From: an uncultured Paracoccaceae bacterium
GTDB lineage: Bacteria > Pseudomonadota > Alphaproteobacteria > Rhodobacterales > Rhodobacteraceae
Length of the DNA: 64,000 nucleotides
Direction: 5' to 3'
Assembly (NCBI GenBank): GCA_947501355.1
Contig: CANMVA010000001.1
Location: 1,558,001 to 1,622,000 of the forward strand
Under the pieces are notes generated by a model, which was not told where the DNA came from, ran no database searches, and saw only the letters and a list, made by a program, of their open reading frames with translations. This document shows, piece by piece, positions 55,241-64,000 of the stretch (position 1 is the stretch's first letter; each line of letters starts with the position of its first letter). A program made the translations under genes and the position numbers.

Positions 55241-58200
55241 TGGCGACGATTGTCTTATCTGCAGCAGGTGGAGCGCTTGGTGGCGCGATTGGAGGCTCGG
55301 TTCTGGGGATGCCGATGGCGGTCGTGGGCCGCGCTGTTGGCGCGGCCGCTGGACGTATGATCGACCAGCGCTGGGCCGGGAGCGGTCAGGGCCGCAGCGA
55401 GCAGGCCGTGATGGGGGGCGGGTCGCGTGTGGTGGAGACCGGACGGATCGACCGGTTCCGTCTGATGGGCGCCAGCGAAGGCGGGCCGATTGCCCAGCTC
55501 TACGGGCGTGCGCGGCTGGGCGGGCAGGTGATCTGGGCTACGCGATTCAAGGAGACGGTGACCACGTCGACCGAAGTGACGGGTGGGACGACACAAACCA
55601 CAAGCTCTGGCGGCGGCGGTAAAGGGTTTGGCGGTGGAGGTGGTGGGGGATCAAGCCGGACCACCACTTCGAGAAACACGGTCACGACAAAGAACTACCA
55701 TTACTCGGTCTCGCTGGCGCTTGCGCTTTGCGAGGGCGAGATTTCGCGTGTCGCGCGGGTCTGGGCGGACGGGCAGGAAGTGCCTTTGCGCGATCTGACC
55801 ATGCGGGTCTACACGGGCAGCGAGGATCAACTGCCCGATCCCAAGATCGCGGCTGTCGAGGGGGCGGAGGATGCGCCTTCTTATCGCGGAACTGCCTACG
55901 TCGTGCTTGAAGACTTGCCGCTTGCGGCGTTTGGCAACCGTGTGCCTCAATTCTCCTTCGAGGTGATGCGGCCCGAAGCGGTTGAGGAGGGCGCTCAGGC
56001 TCGCGATATCTCGAACGCGGTGCACGCCGTTGCGATGATGCCTGGGTCGGGCGAGTATGTTTTGGCAACGTCGCCCGTCTATTACCAGCGCGGACCGGGG
56101 CGAAACCATGCGGTGAATCTGAACACGCCGTCCGGGCGCACAGATTTTGTGACCTCGGTGGAGGCTTTGACGGAGGAGGTGCCCAATTGCGGCTCGACCT
56201 CGTTGATCGTGTCCTGGTTCGGCAATGATCTGCGCTGCGGCGACTGCACGGTGCGGCCTCGGGTCGAGCAAACGATGGAGGATGCGCCGCGGATGCCGTG
56301 GCGGGTCGCCGGGCGCGTGCGGTCGAACGCGGGCACGGTTCCCAAGCTGGAGGGGCGCCCGGTTTATGGCGGAACGCCGACAGATGCGTCGGTGGTTCAG
56401 GCCATTCAGCACCTCAAGGACAAGGGTCAGGATGTTGTTTTCTATCCATTTATCCTGATGGATCAGATGGAGGGGAACACCAAGCCTGATCCCTGGAGCG
56501 ATGCGACGACGCAACCTGCCTTGCCATGGCGCGGGCGCATTACGTTGAACAAGGCACCGGGGCAGGCAGGCTCGGCAGATCAGACATCAGCGGCTGAGGC
56601 GGAGGTTGCGGCCTTCTTTGGCCAAGCTGCGGCGAGCGATTTTAGCGTTCAGGGCGGGCATATTGCTTATGCGGGGCCGAATGACTGGGGCTACCGGCGC
56701 TTCGTGCTGCATTACGCCAAGCTCTGCGCGATGGCCGGTGGCGTGGGCGCGTTCTGTATCGGTTCGGAAATGCGCGGCTTGACGCAAATTCGGAGCGCGG
56801 CAGGGACATTCCCGGCCGTGGCTGCTTTGCAGGCTTTGGCTGCGGATGTGCGGGCGATTCTGGGGCCTGACACCAAGATCGGCTACGCGGCGGATTGGTC
56901 GGAGTATTTCGGTTACATGCCACAGGATGGGTCGGGAGACCGCTTGTTCCACCTTGATCCGCTTTGGGCGGATGACAACATCGACTTCATCGGGATCGAC
57001 AATTACATGCCGCTTTCGGACTGGCGGGATGGGTTCGACCATCTGGACGCGGAAAAAGCGCAGACGATCTATGATCTGGACTATCTGAAGTCCAATATTG
57101 AAGGCGGCGAGGGCTACGACTGGTATTATAGCGGGCCGGACGCGCGGGAAGCGCAAATCCGCACGCCGATCAACGATGGTCATGGGGAGCCATGGATCTG
57201 GCGCTACAAGGATATTCGTGGCTTTTGGGAGAATACGCACCATGAGCGTATTGGCGGTGTGCGTCAGATGCAGCCCACCGATTGGGTGCCGCAGTCCAAG
57301 CCCGTGTGGTTTACCGAACTGGGCTGTGCAGCCATCGACAAAGGCACAAATGAGCCGAATAAATTCCTCGATCCGAAGTCCTCGGAGAGCACTTTGCCGC
57401 GCTATTCGACGGGGCGACGTGATGAGCTGATACAGATGCAGTATCTGCGTGCGATGTTGGAATATTGGAAGGATGAGACGGTTAATCCTGTCTCTGAGCA
57501 CTATAATAGTTCGATGATTGATATCGCACGGTCCCATATCTGGGCGTGGGATGCGCGTCCGTTCCCACATTTTCCGAACAATCTGGCGCTTTGGTCAGAT
57601 GGGGCGAACTATGCAAGAGGACATTGGCTGAATGGGCGCGCGACAGCGCGGGCGTTGGCCTCGATCGTCGCTGAGATTTGCGATCGGTCCGGGATTATTC
57701 ACTACGATGTTTCGCGGCTATATGGCTTCGTACGGGGGTATTCGGTGAATGACGTGGACAGTGGCCGGGCCGCCTTGCAGCCCTTGATGCTGGCCTATGG
57801 ATTTGACGCGATTGAGCGGGAAGGCTGTCTGCATTTCATCACCCGTGATGGACGGGCGATGGCGGAACTGGACGTGGCCGAGCTTGCGTTGAATGACGAA
57901 CAAGAGAATGAGCTGGAATTGTCGCGCGCGCCCAGTGCTGATGTGGCCGGGCGGATGCGGGTCAATTTCGTTGAGGCGGATGGGGAATATGAGGCGCGCT
58001 CGGCCGAGGCCGTCTTCCCAGACGACGACACGCCATCTGTGTCCACGTCCGAACTGGAACTGTCGCTCACCCGCGGCGAAGGCCGCATGATGGCTGAGCG
58101 CTGGTTGACGGAGGCGCGTGTGGCGCGGGACACCGCGAAGTTTGCTTTGCCGCCGTCCGAGGCCGAGTTGGGCGCCGGAGACGTGGTGCGCGTGGGCTTG

Positions 58201-59280
58201 CCGGAAGGCGACTTCGACTTCCGGATCGACCATGTGGAAGAGGCAGGCGTGAAGCTGTGTTCGGCCACGCGGGTGGATGAAGGGGTCTATGTGGCCTCTC
58301 ATCCGCTGGAGGAGGTCGCGGTGATGAAGCCGTTTACCCCCGTAGCGCCGGTTTTTCCGCTGTTCCTGGATTTGCCGTTGATGACAGGGGATGAGGTTGA
58401 GCACGCGCCGCATATCGCGGTCACTGCGGACCCTTGGCCCGGATCGGTAGAAGTTGTGAGCTCTGTCACTGGAAATGGGTATCAGCGCAATGTCTCGATC
58501 GCCGGCGCGTCGGTGATCGGGGTGACGGAGACGCCTTTGGCCGCTGCCCAAGCAGGCCTTTTTGATCGGGGGGTGCCGCTGCGGGTGCGGGTTTCCAACG
58601 GGCATCTGTCCTCGGTTGAAGAGGCCGCTTTGCGGGCGGGCGCAAATCTATGTGCTATCGGCGACGGCACCTCGGATCAGTGGGAGCTGTTTCAGTTCGC
58701 ACAAGCGGATCTGGTGGAGGAGAACGTTTACGAGCTGTCGATGCGATTGCGTGGGCAGTTGGGCAGTGACGCCGTGATGCCAGCGGAATGGGCTGCGGGA
58801 TCCTATGTGGTTCTGATGAACGGGATGCCAGATCAGATCGCGCTTCCGGTGGGCAACCGGGACACAGCGCGACACTACCGCATCGGGCCCTCCAGCCGAT
58901 CCTATGATGACGAGTCCTACGTCGAGAAATATGAGGCGTTTCAAGGCATTGGATTGCGCCCGTTGAGCCCGGTGCATCTTCGTGGGCAGCGATTGGATGA
59001 TGGCGATCTGGCTGTGAGGTGGACGCGCAGGACGCGTCAGGAGGGCGATAGCTGGACTGGGTTCGATGTGCCGCTTGGGGAAGCGACAGAGCTTTACATC
59101 CTGCGGGTCATCGACGGTGGCAGCTTGCGGCGTGAGGTGCAGGTCACCAGCCCGGAATGGCTCTATCCGGCGGGTCTCCAAGCCGCCGACGGGGTGTCGG
59201 GTGCGTTTGAAATTGAGGTTGCTCAGGTGTCTGAACGGTTTGGACCGGGGCTTTACACAAGGATTGAGATCAATGACTGA
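55240..59280 (+). CDS. Gene transfer agent gp15, baseplate megatron protein
   Basis: Large central baseplate protein contacting the recipient. The 1346-residue protein has an N-terminal small-residue membrane-like stretch (TIVLSAAGGALGGAIGGSVLGMPMAV), a Gly/Ser/Thr loop near residues 125-150, the GTA TIM-barrel-like glycoside hydrolase region (about 430-800, with GYAADWSEYFGYMPQDG, IDFIGIDNYMPLSDW and KPVWFTELGCAAID), the phage-tail_3 domain (about 800-1000) and a C-terminal part. Start coupled to gp14. Whether the TIM barrel is active is unknown. Confidence 0.94.
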   Translation: MATIVLSAAGGALGGAIGGSVLGMPMAVVGRAVGAAAGRMIDQRWAGSGQGRSEQAVMGGGSRVVETGRIDRFRLMGASEGGPIAQLYGRARLGGQVIWATRFKETVTTSTEVTGGTTQTTSSGGGGKGFGGGGGGGSSRTTTSRNTVTTKNYHYSVSLALALCEGEISRVARVWADGQEVPLRDLTMRVYTGSEDQLPDPKIAAVEGAEDAPSYRGTAYVVLEDLPLAAFGNRVPQFSFEVMRPEAVEEGAQARDISNAVHAVAMMPGSGEYVLATSPVYYQRGPGRNHAVNLNTPSGRTDFVTSVEALTEEVPNCGSTSLIVSWFGNDLRCGDCTVRPRVEQTMEDAPRMPWRVAGRVRSNAGTVPKLEGRPVYGGTPTDASVVQAIQHLKDKGQDVVFYPFILMDQMEGNTKPDPWSDATTQPALPWRGRITLNKAPGQAGSADQTSAAEAEVAAFFGQAAASDFSVQGGHIAYAGPNDWGYRRFVLHYAKLCAMAGGVGAFCIGSEMRGLTQIRSAAGTFPAVAALQALAADVRAILGPDTKIGYAADWSEYFGYMPQDGSGDRLFHLDPLWADDNIDFIGIDNYMPLSDWRDGFDHLDAEKAQTIYDLDYLKSNIEGGEGYDWYYSGPDAREAQIRTPINDGHGEPWIWRYKDIRGFWENTHHERIGGVRQMQPTDWVPQSKPVWFTELGCAAIDKGTNEPNKFLDPKSSESTLPRYSTGRRDELIQMQYLRAMLEYWKDETVNPVSEHYNSSMIDIARSHIWAWDARPFPHFPNNLALWSDGANYARGHWLNGRATARALASIVAEICDRSGIIHYDVSRLYGFVRGYSVNDVDSGRAALQPLMLAYGFDAIEREGCLHFITRDGRAMAELDVAELALNDEQENELELSRAPSADVAGRMRVNFVEADGEYEARSAEAVFPDDDTPSVSTSELELSLTRGEGRMMAERWLTEARVARDTAKFALPPSEAELGAGDVVRVGLPEGDFDFRIDHVEEAGVKLCSATRVDEGVYVASHPLEEVAVMKPFTPVAPVFPLFLDLPLMTGDEVEHAPHIAVTADPWPGSVEVVSSVTGNGYQRNVSIAGASVIGVTETPLAAAQAGLFDRGVPLRVRVSNGHLSSVEEAALRAGANLCAIGDGTSDQWELFQFAQADLVEENVYELSMRLRGQLGSDAVMPAEWAAGSYVVLMNGMPDQIALPVGNRDTARHYRIGPSSRSYDDESYVEKYEAFQGIGLRPLSPVHLRGQRLDDGDLAVRWTRRTRQEGDSWTGFDVPLGEATELYILRVIDGGSLRREVQVTSPEWLYPAGLQAADGVSGAFEIEVAQVSERFGPGLYTRIEIND

Positions 59281-59986
59281 GACCGCAAAACTTCGACTTC
59301 CCTTGGTGCAGCCATCGCAGGCGCAAAAGCATGTCACGGTCAATGAGGCGCTGGCGCGGCTTGATAGCTTGACCCAGGTAAGCGTGGTGTCGCGCAATGT
59401 GACAGTGCCGCCGACCGACGCGCTCGATGGCGCGTGTTACCTAGTACCCGCAGGGGCCACGGCGGCCTGGACGGGCCATGTGAATGAAATCGCAATTCGG
59501 TCGAATAACGGCTGGGTTTTCGTGCCGCTGATCGAAGGATGGCGTATTTGGGTCGCCGATGAGGGTCAGGCGTTGGACTGGGTCGCAGGTGCGCTTGTCT
59601 CGGGGCTGGTGGCGCGGTCTGCGGCTGGGACCACCACCCAGTTCAAGATCTGGGAATATGATCAAACGCTGGTAAGCGGCTCCGTTGTCGACGGGGCAGA
59701 GGAGGTGCCGGGCACGGTGCTTGTCTTTGGTCTTACAGGACGTGTTCTGACCGCTTTGGGCGGCAGTTTGAGCGACTGGCAGCTGGGTCACGGGGCGAGT
59801 GCGGATCGCTATGGCTCTGGTTTAGGGCTGGGCGCTGGGTCTTGGGTGCGCGGTTTGACCGGTCAACCGCAGACATACTATGGCGGGTTTCGGCCCAAAT
59901 TCACCGCGAATGGAGGCGATTTTGGCGGCGGGACTGTGCGCATCGCGATTCATTATATGGAGTTGGGGCTGCCGAGCGCATCTTGA
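59273..59986 (+). CDS. DUF2793 protein, tail-fibre candidate
   Basis: A 237-residue protein with DUF2793 in its first 90 residues: AKLRLPLVQPSQAQKHVTVNEALARLDSLTQVSVVS, PTDGACYLVPAGATAAWTGH-like and WVFVPLIEGWRIWVADEG. The Gly-rich rest ends GGDFGGGTVRIAIHYMELGLP. In R. capsulatus the DUF2793 tail-fibre gene rcc00171 lies elsewhere; here it is joined to the cluster. ATG 59273 overlaps the gp15 stop. Cell-surface binding is inferred. Confidence 0.88.
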   Translation: MTETAKLRLPLVQPSQAQKHVTVNEALARLDSLTQVSVVSRNVTVPPTDALDGACYLVPAGATAAWTGHVNEIAIRSNNGWVFVPLIEGWRIWVADEGQALDWVAGALVSGLVARSAAGTTTQFKIWEYDQTLVSGSVVDGAEEVPGTVLVFGLTGRVLTALGGSLSDWQLGHGASADRYGSGLGLGAGSWVRGLTGQPQTYYGGFRPKFTANGGDFGGGTVRIAIHYMELGLPSAS

Positions 59987-60261
59987 TGAAACCGGTTCTT
60001 ATGGGGGATGTGATCGCTTTGGCGCGGGTCTTGCGGGCTGCGCCAGAGGCGGACCGCGCGCCGTTGATTGCCAGAGTTTTTGACGACGCGCGACGGGCGG
60101 CGCGCTTTGCGCAAGAGGCGCGCTGCACCCATCCCGATCTGGGCAATGGCAGCGTTATGGCGGCCAGCGCGGGTTATGCACAAGTGCCCGAACCGTGGCT
60201 GGCGGATCGCGCATACTGCAGATGCTTGCGCGATATTTTTGATTACCTGTCAGAGGCTTAG
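59986..60261 (+). CDS. Small protein linked to the gene transfer agent end, uncharacterised
   Basis: A 91-residue protein with start overlapping the DUF2793 stop (TGATG). It reads MKPVLMGDVIALARVLRAAPEADRAPLIARVFDDA, then HPDLGNGSVMAASAG and DRAYCRCLRDIFDYLSEA. Helical with a Cys pair near the end. Similar genes lie next to cysE/dksA in other Rhodobacterales, as far as I recall, but no function is known. Convergent with the DksA-like gene, overlapping by 4 bp. Confidence 0.8.
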   Translation: MKPVLMGDVIALARVLRAAPEADRAPLIARVFDDARRAARFAQEARCTHPDLGNGSVMAASAGYAQVPEPWLADRAYCRCLRDIFDYLSEA

Positions 60262-60578
60262 CCGCGGGTGCATGACAGATATCGGGGGGCCGCCGGATCA
60301 AGCTCCAGCCGTTCGAACGCAATCGCCTCCCCACAATCGGTGCAATAGCCACATTCGCCGGTCTCTATGCGGCGGAGGGCTGCATGCAGCTTGGCGAGTG
60401 TTTGCGCGCGGCGGGCCTGCGTGGCCTTGGCCATGGATTGGCGTTGCATCGCATCCATGCGGCTGAGCCGCCCGACAGAGGTTTGATCCAGCATGACCGT
60501 TTGTTGATCTGCCGCACCTAAAGCGTCCTCTTTTTCAAGCTCCGCGATGAGCGCGAGCAGCCGTGTTCTGGGCTCCAT
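60258..60578 (-). CDS. TraR/DksA-family protein with incomplete zinc site
   Basis: A 106-residue protein of the short DksA-like group, which acts on RNA polymerase with ppGpp in the stringent response. The coiled-coil part (LLALIAELEKEDALGAADQQTV, MAKATQARRAQTLAKLHAALRRIE) is followed by TGECGYCTDCGEAIAFERLELDPAAPRYLSCTRG. The first Cys pair is present, but the second CxxC has only one Cys (CTRG); an extra Cys before the first pair might substitute. RNAP-contact acidic tip residues are E-D-A-L-G-A-A-D. Isolated between the gene transfer agent and cysE. Confidence 0.85.
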   Translation of the reverse strand: MEPRTRLLALIAELEKEDALGAADQQTVMLDQTSVGRLSRMDAMQRQSMAKATQARRAQTLAKLHAALRRIETGECGYCTDCGEAIAFERLELDPAAPRYLSCTRG

Positions 60579-60665
60579 TCCGACGCCTTTTCATTGCCTT
60601 GTGCCACCGGCTCGCTTATCTGGAAGGTAAGCGAAGCCGCATGTTGCGGCAATGAGGTCCAAATC

Positions 60666-61475
60666 ATGGCGACTTTGAAGAATACCCTGCGCAGCGTTGA
60701 CCCCCTGTGGGACCGCATCCGTGATGAAGCGCAAGAGGCCGTTCAGGCAGAACCTTTGCTGGGCGGTCTGATCCATTCCAGCCTGCTCCACCACGACAGT
60801 GTGGAGAGCGCTTTGGCGTATCGGCTGGCTTTGAAACTGGCTTCCGGCGAGATGTCAGAGCAGTTGCTGCGCGAGATCATGGATGAAGCCTACGCGGCAG
60901 ATGCGCGTCTGGCCGATGCGGCCCGCGCTGATCTGGCGGCGATTTACGAGCGTGACCCGGCCTGCCATCGGCTGATCCAGCCAATCCTTTACTTCAAAGG
61001 GTTTCAGGCGGTTCAGGCCTATCGCATTGGCCATTGGCTGTGGAGTGAAGGGCGCAAAGATCTGGCGTATTTCTTCCAGATGCGCGTGTCCGAGGTTTTT
61101 GGCATCGACATTCACCCGGCGGCCCGGATTGGCAAAGGCTTGATGATCGACCACGCCCATTCGATTGTGATCGGGGAGACGGCGGTGGTCGGGGACAACG
61201 TGTCGATGTTGCATTCGGTGACGCTGGGCGGCACGGGCAAGGAAGATGATGACCGTCATCCGAAGATCGCAGATGGCGTCCTGATCGGCGCGGGTGCCAA
61301 GGTTCTGGGCAACATCCATGTGGGGCATTGCAGCCGGATCGCGGCGGGTTCCGTGGTGCTGGAAGATATACCGCCGATGAAAACCGTAGCAGGTGTGCCT
61401 GCGAAGATCGTGGGGGAGGCTGGGTGTTCGCAGCCCTCTGTCACGATGGATCAGCTGTTGAAGAGCCACCTGTAA
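60666..61475 (+). CDS. cysE: Serine O-acetyltransferase
   Basis: First step of cysteine synthesis: acetyl transfer from acetyl-CoA to serine. The 269-residue protein has an N-terminal helical domain (DPLWDRIRDEAQEAVQAEP), LIQPILYFKGFQAVQAYRIGHWLW, and left-handed parallel beta-helix hexapeptide repeats with GIDIHPAARIGKGLMIDHAHSIVIGETAVVGDNVSMLHSVTLGGTGK. Catalytic His and Asp are in DHAH. Start ATG 60666 chosen over an upstream in-frame codon. Often found next to the gene transfer agent in Rhodobacterales. Confidence 0.96.
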   Translation: MATLKNTLRSVDPLWDRIRDEAQEAVQAEPLLGGLIHSSLLHHDSVESALAYRLALKLASGEMSEQLLREIMDEAYAADARLADAARADLAAIYERDPACHRLIQPILYFKGFQAVQAYRIGHWLWSEGRKDLAYFFQMRVSEVFGIDIHPAARIGKGLMIDHAHSIVIGETAVVGDNVSMLHSVTLGGTGKEDDDRHPKIADGVLIGAGAKVLGNIHVGHCSRIAAGSVVLEDIPPMKTVAGVPAKIVGEAGCSQPSVTMDQLLKSHL

Positions 61476-61493
61476 GGGATTGATATGAAGAGA

Positions 61494-61521
61494 AAAGGGC
61501 GGCTCAATCGAGCCGCCCTTT
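61494..61521. terminator. Bidirectional terminator between cysE and pdhC
   Basis: AAAGGGCGGCTC (61494-61505) pairs perfectly with GAGCCGCCCTTT (61510-61521) around AATC. It lies between the convergent cysE and pdhC genes. Confidence 0.85.
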
Positions 61522-61542
61522 GGTGTTTCTGAGGTCGCAGCG

Positions 61543-62850
61543 TTACGCCAGCATCGTCATGGGGTTCTCAAGGTTGTCCTTGATCGCTGTCAGCAGCTCT
61601 GCACCCATGGCACCGTCGATGACACGGTGGTCGACCGAAAGGGTGACCGACATCACGATCGCCACAGCCAATTCGCCATCTGCACCAACAACCGGCTTCT
61701 TGACACCTGCACCGACGGCGAGGATCGCGCCGTGCGGCGGGTTGATGACGGCGTCGAAATTGTCGATGCCGAACATGCCAAGGTTCGAGATCGCAAAAGT
61801 GCCGCCTTGATATTCATGCGGTGCGAGCTTGCGGTCGCGCGCGCGGCTAGCGAGGTCTTTCATCTCCGCCGACAATGCAGAGAGCGACTTCATCTCGGCG
61901 TCTTTCAGAACGGGCGTGAACAGCCCGCCTTCGATGGCAACGGCCACGGCGACATCGGATGGTGTCAGCTTGAGAACCTTGTCACCGGCCCAGACGGCAT
62001 TGGCTTCAGGCACTTGCTGCAGGGCCAAGGCACATGCCTTGATGACAAAGTCGTTGACCGACAGCTTCACGCCACGGGGCTCAAGCTGCTTGTTCAACTG
62101 GCCGCGGAACTTCATCAGATTGTCCAGCTGGATATCCCGGCGCAGGTAGAAATGCGGGATGGTTTGCTTGGCTTCCGTCAGGCGTGCCGCGATGGTTTTG
62201 CGCATGCCATCCAGTGGCACGGCCTCATAGTCGCGACCCTCATACATCTTCTCAACCGCGCTTGCCGACATGCCTTCTGGCGCCTTCGCGGCGGCGGGGG
62301 CAGCAGCAGGTGCGGCCTCTGCCGATTTCGCGGCTACGGGTCGAGCGATTGCGTTCTCAACATCCGCTTTCACAATGCGGCCTTTGGGTCCGGAGCCCTT
62401 GATCTGGCTGAGATCAAGACCCTTGTCCGCCGCTATCCGGCGCGCAAGGGGTGAGGCAAAGATGCGTCCGCCATCACTGCTTGCAGGGGCGGCAGGTGCA
62501 GGTGTCGCAGCGGCGGCTTTTTCTTCCGCAGCAGGTGCTTTTTCAGCGGCTGGTTCCTCTGCCGCGGGGGAAGGGGCTGCGCTCTCGCCGATATCATCGG
62601 CGCTTTCCCCATCCTCAAGAAGAACGGCAATCGCCGTGTTGACCTTCACGCCTTCGGTGCCTTCCTCGACAAGGATCTTTCCGATCACGCCTTCATCGAC
62701 GGCCTCAAATTCCATCGTGGCCTTGTCGGTTTCAATCTCGGCCAGAAGGTCGCCGGAATTGACGGTGTCGCCTTCCTTGACCAGCCATTTGGCCAGCGTG
62801 CCTTCCTCCATCGTCGGAGAGAGCGCGGGCATCAATACTTCAGTGGGCAT
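61543..62850 (-). CDS. pdhC: Dihydrolipoamide acetyltransferase E2 of pyruvate dehydrogenase
   Basis: Core of the pyruvate dehydrogenase complex. The 435-residue protein has an N-terminal lipoyl domain ([17 protein letters not shown], lipoyl Lys in [14 protein letters not shown]), an Ala/Pro linker, the E1/E3-binding domain ([37 protein letters not shown]) and the acyltransferase core ending with [18 protein letters not shown], which has the catalytic His and Asp. Only one lipoyl domain. pdhB is upstream, 12 bp away. Confidence 0.97.
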   Translation of the reverse strand: MPTEVLMPALSPTMEEGTLAKWLVKEGDTVNSGDLLAEIETDKATMEFEAVDEGVIGKILVEEGTEGVKVNTAIAVLLEDGESADDIGESAAPSPAAEEPAAEKAPAAEEKAAAATPAPAAPASSDGGRIFASPLARRIAADKGLDLSQIKGSGPKGRIVKADVENAIARPVAAKSAEAAPAAAPAAAKAPEGMSASAVEKMYEGRDYEAVPLDGMRKTIAARLTEAKQTIPHFYLRRDIQLDNLMKFRGQLNKQLEPRGVKLSVNDFVIKACALALQQVPEANAVWAGDKVLKLTPSDVAVAVAIEGGLFTPVLKDAEMKSLSALSAEMKDLASRARDRKLAPHEYQGGTFAISNLGMFGIDNFDAVINPPHGAILAVGAGVKKPVVGADGELAVAIVMSVTLSVDHRVIDGAMGAELLTAIKDNLENPMTMLA

Positions 62851-62862
62851 AGCGCGGTCTCC

Positions 62863-64000
62863 TTAGCGATACGTGACTTTGCGAGCGGCTTCGACGACCT
62901 CATCGGTCGTCACAAGCGCCAGCTTTTCGAGGTTCGCCGCATAGGGCATCGGCACGTCTTTACCCGTGCAGTTGATGACTGGCGCGTCGAGATAATCGAA
63001 CGCGTTCTCCATCAACACGGCTGAGATATGGTTGCCGATCGAGCAGACGGGGAAGCCTTCTTCCACGGTGATGCAGCGATTGGTCTTCATGACCGAGTTG
63101 ATCACGGTCGCCGTGTCCATCGGGCGCAAGGTGCGCAGGTCGATGACCTCGGCGCTGATGCCGTCGGCGGCCAGCTTTTCAGCGGCCTCAAGTGCATACT
63201 GCATGCCGATGCCGAAGCTGACGATGGTCAGATCGGTGCCCTCGCGGGCGATCTTGGCCTTGCCCAAGGGGATCGTGAAATCATCCATGACCGGCACGTC
63301 GAACGAGCGACCGTAAAGGATCTCATTTTCCAGGAAGACAACCGGGTTCGGGTCGCGGATTGCGGTTTTCAACAGACCTTTCGCATCGGCAGCCGAGTAA
63401 GGCATGACGACCTTCAGACCCGGAACCTGGCTATACCACGCCGCAAAGTCATGACTGTGCTGCGCGCCGACGCGGGCCGCGGCGCCATTGGCCCCCCGGA
63501 ACACCATCGGCGCGCCCATTTGACCGCCCGACATATAAAGCGTCTTGGCCGCCGAGTTGATAATGTGGTCGATCGCTTGCAGCGCGAAGTTGAACGTCAT
63601 GAACTCGACAATCGGGCGCAGGCCGCCGAAAGCTGCCCCTACCGCGATGCCTGTAAAGCCATGCTCGGTGATCGGCGTGTCGATGACGCGCTTGGCGCTG
63701 AATTCGTCCAGCAGGCCCTGAGACACCTTATAAGCGCCCTGATACTCGGCGACTTCCTCGCCCATCAGGTAGACCGTCTCGTCCCGGCGCATCTCTTCGG
63801 CCATGGCGTCGCGCAAAGCTTCGCGGACGGTGGTTGATTTCATCTCGGTGCCTTTGGGCCAATCCGGGCTGGTGTCGGCCTGTTGCACAGGCGTTGCGAC
63901 TTCGGCAGCAACAGGCGCAGGGGCGGCGGCCTTCTCCTCCGGTTGGGCCGCCGCGGGGGGTGCTGCATCGGGGACGGCGCTTGCGTCTTCGCCCTCTTCC
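62863..64000 (-). CDS. pdhB: Pyruvate dehydrogenase E1 component beta subunit (partial, N-terminus beyond window)
   Basis: Decarboxylating subunit, with pdhA, of pyruvate dehydrogenase. The visible part starts at the window edge in an Ala/Pro/Glu-rich linker ([13 protein letters not shown]) of the kind that joins a lipoyl domain to E1-beta in alphaproteobacteria, then the core [102 protein letters not shown] and [15 protein letters not shown]. The lipoyl domain itself and the start are outside. The frame is open to the edge, so the short in-frame start at 63888 is not the real one. Confidence 0.96.
   Translation of the reverse strand, partial: EEGEDASAVPDAAPPAAAQPEEKAAAPAPVAAEVATPVQQADTSPDWPKGTEMKSTTVREALRDAMAEEMRRDETVYLMGEEVAEYQGAYKVSQGLLDEFSAKRVIDTPITEHGFTGIAVGAAFGGLRPIVEFMTFNFALQAIDHIINSAAKTLYMSGGQMGAPMVFRGANGAAARVGAQHSHDFAAWYSQVPGLKVVMPYSAADAKGLLKTAIRDPNPVVFLENEILYGRSFDVPVMDDFTIPLGKAKIAREGTDLTIVSFGIGMQYALEAAEKLAADGISAEVIDLRTLRPMDTATVINSVMKTNRCITVEEGFPVCSIGNHISAVLMENAFDYLDAPVINCTGKDVPMPYAANLEKLALVTTDEVVEAARKVTYR

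Noticed and set aside
45450-60261. Prophage
   Set aside because: No integrase, attachment sites, repressor, replication or lysis genes; gene order and short tape measure match the gene transfer agent instead.

Overview
The window is a 64 kb piece of a chromosome from an alphaproteobacterium of the order Rhodobacterales, most likely a marine Roseobacter-group member. The evidence is gene content read directly: a complete RcGTA-type gene transfer agent cluster (45.4-60.0 kb), a dddP-type DMSP lyase, the ccmABCD-ccmG (hel) order known from Rhodobacter, and a pyruvate dehydrogenase E1-beta with a lipoyl-type N-terminal linker. GC content is high and fairly even throughout, and I saw no insertion sequence, integrase, CRISPR array or plasmid gene. 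The genus cannot be named from this alone.

Layout. 1-7.5 kb: serS (cut by the left edge, minus strand), then yajC-secD-secF (accessory Sec translocon), a small Mth938-like protein and ccmABCD-ccmG for cytochrome c maturation. 7.6-12.3 kb: acnA, a DUF1223 secreted thioredoxin-like protein and a lipid A acyltransferase. 12.3-13.6 kb: three overlapping genes encoding a cobalt-type nitrile hydratase/thiocyanate hydrolase-like enzyme whose beta subunit is split in two. 13.6-18.5 kb: a divergent lone fliG, two small exported proteins that share one Cys-Trp-Cys motif, a VOC protein, purB and two small uncharacterised genes. 18.5-24.8 kb: bioY, an alpha/beta hydrolase-OsmC fusion, dddP divergent from a haem-dependent oxidative N-demethylase-like gene, a Lys/Ala/Pro protein with four internal repeats, and a subtilisin-like protease. 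24.8-30.6 kb: glnB-glnA, the NAD(P)HX repair enzyme, a Hint-domain protein, tRNA-Leu(UAG) and trigger factor. 30.7-36.1 kb: sulfotransferase, acyl-CoA ligase, SBF-family transporter, adenine deaminase and an exported barrel-like protein. 36.3-40.5 kb: rpsF-rpsR-rplI, a small membrane protein, a YceI protein and a cytochrome b561-YceI fusion. 40.6-45.3 kb: fabD-fabG-acpP-fabF-mltG. 45.4-60.3 kb: the gene transfer agent. 60.3-64 kb: a DksA-like protein, cysE, pdhC and pdhB (cut by the right edge).

The gene transfer agent is the dominant system. Its genes run in one direction with start-stop overlaps: small terminase candidate, large terminase, portal, protease, capsid, two connectors, tail terminator, tail tube, two chaperone-like genes, a short tape measure, distal tail, hub, peptidase, a 1346-residue baseplate protein and a DUF2793 fibre-like protein. 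A near-consensus sigma-70 promoter lies 38 bp before the first gene. The cluster has no integrase, replication, repressor or lysis gene, which fits a domesticated particle rather than a prophage. The g3.5 gene known from Rhodobacter capsulatus is not at its usual place, and the gap after the capsid gene holds three consecutive hairpins.

The other points most worth checking are the split nitrile-hydratase-like enzyme, the four-repeat protein, the inverted repeats between dddP and the demethylase gene and upstream of glnB, and the FliG that lacks the EHPQ motif. No gap between genes exceeds 300 bases; the longer gaps are described at the neighbouring genes or as sites.
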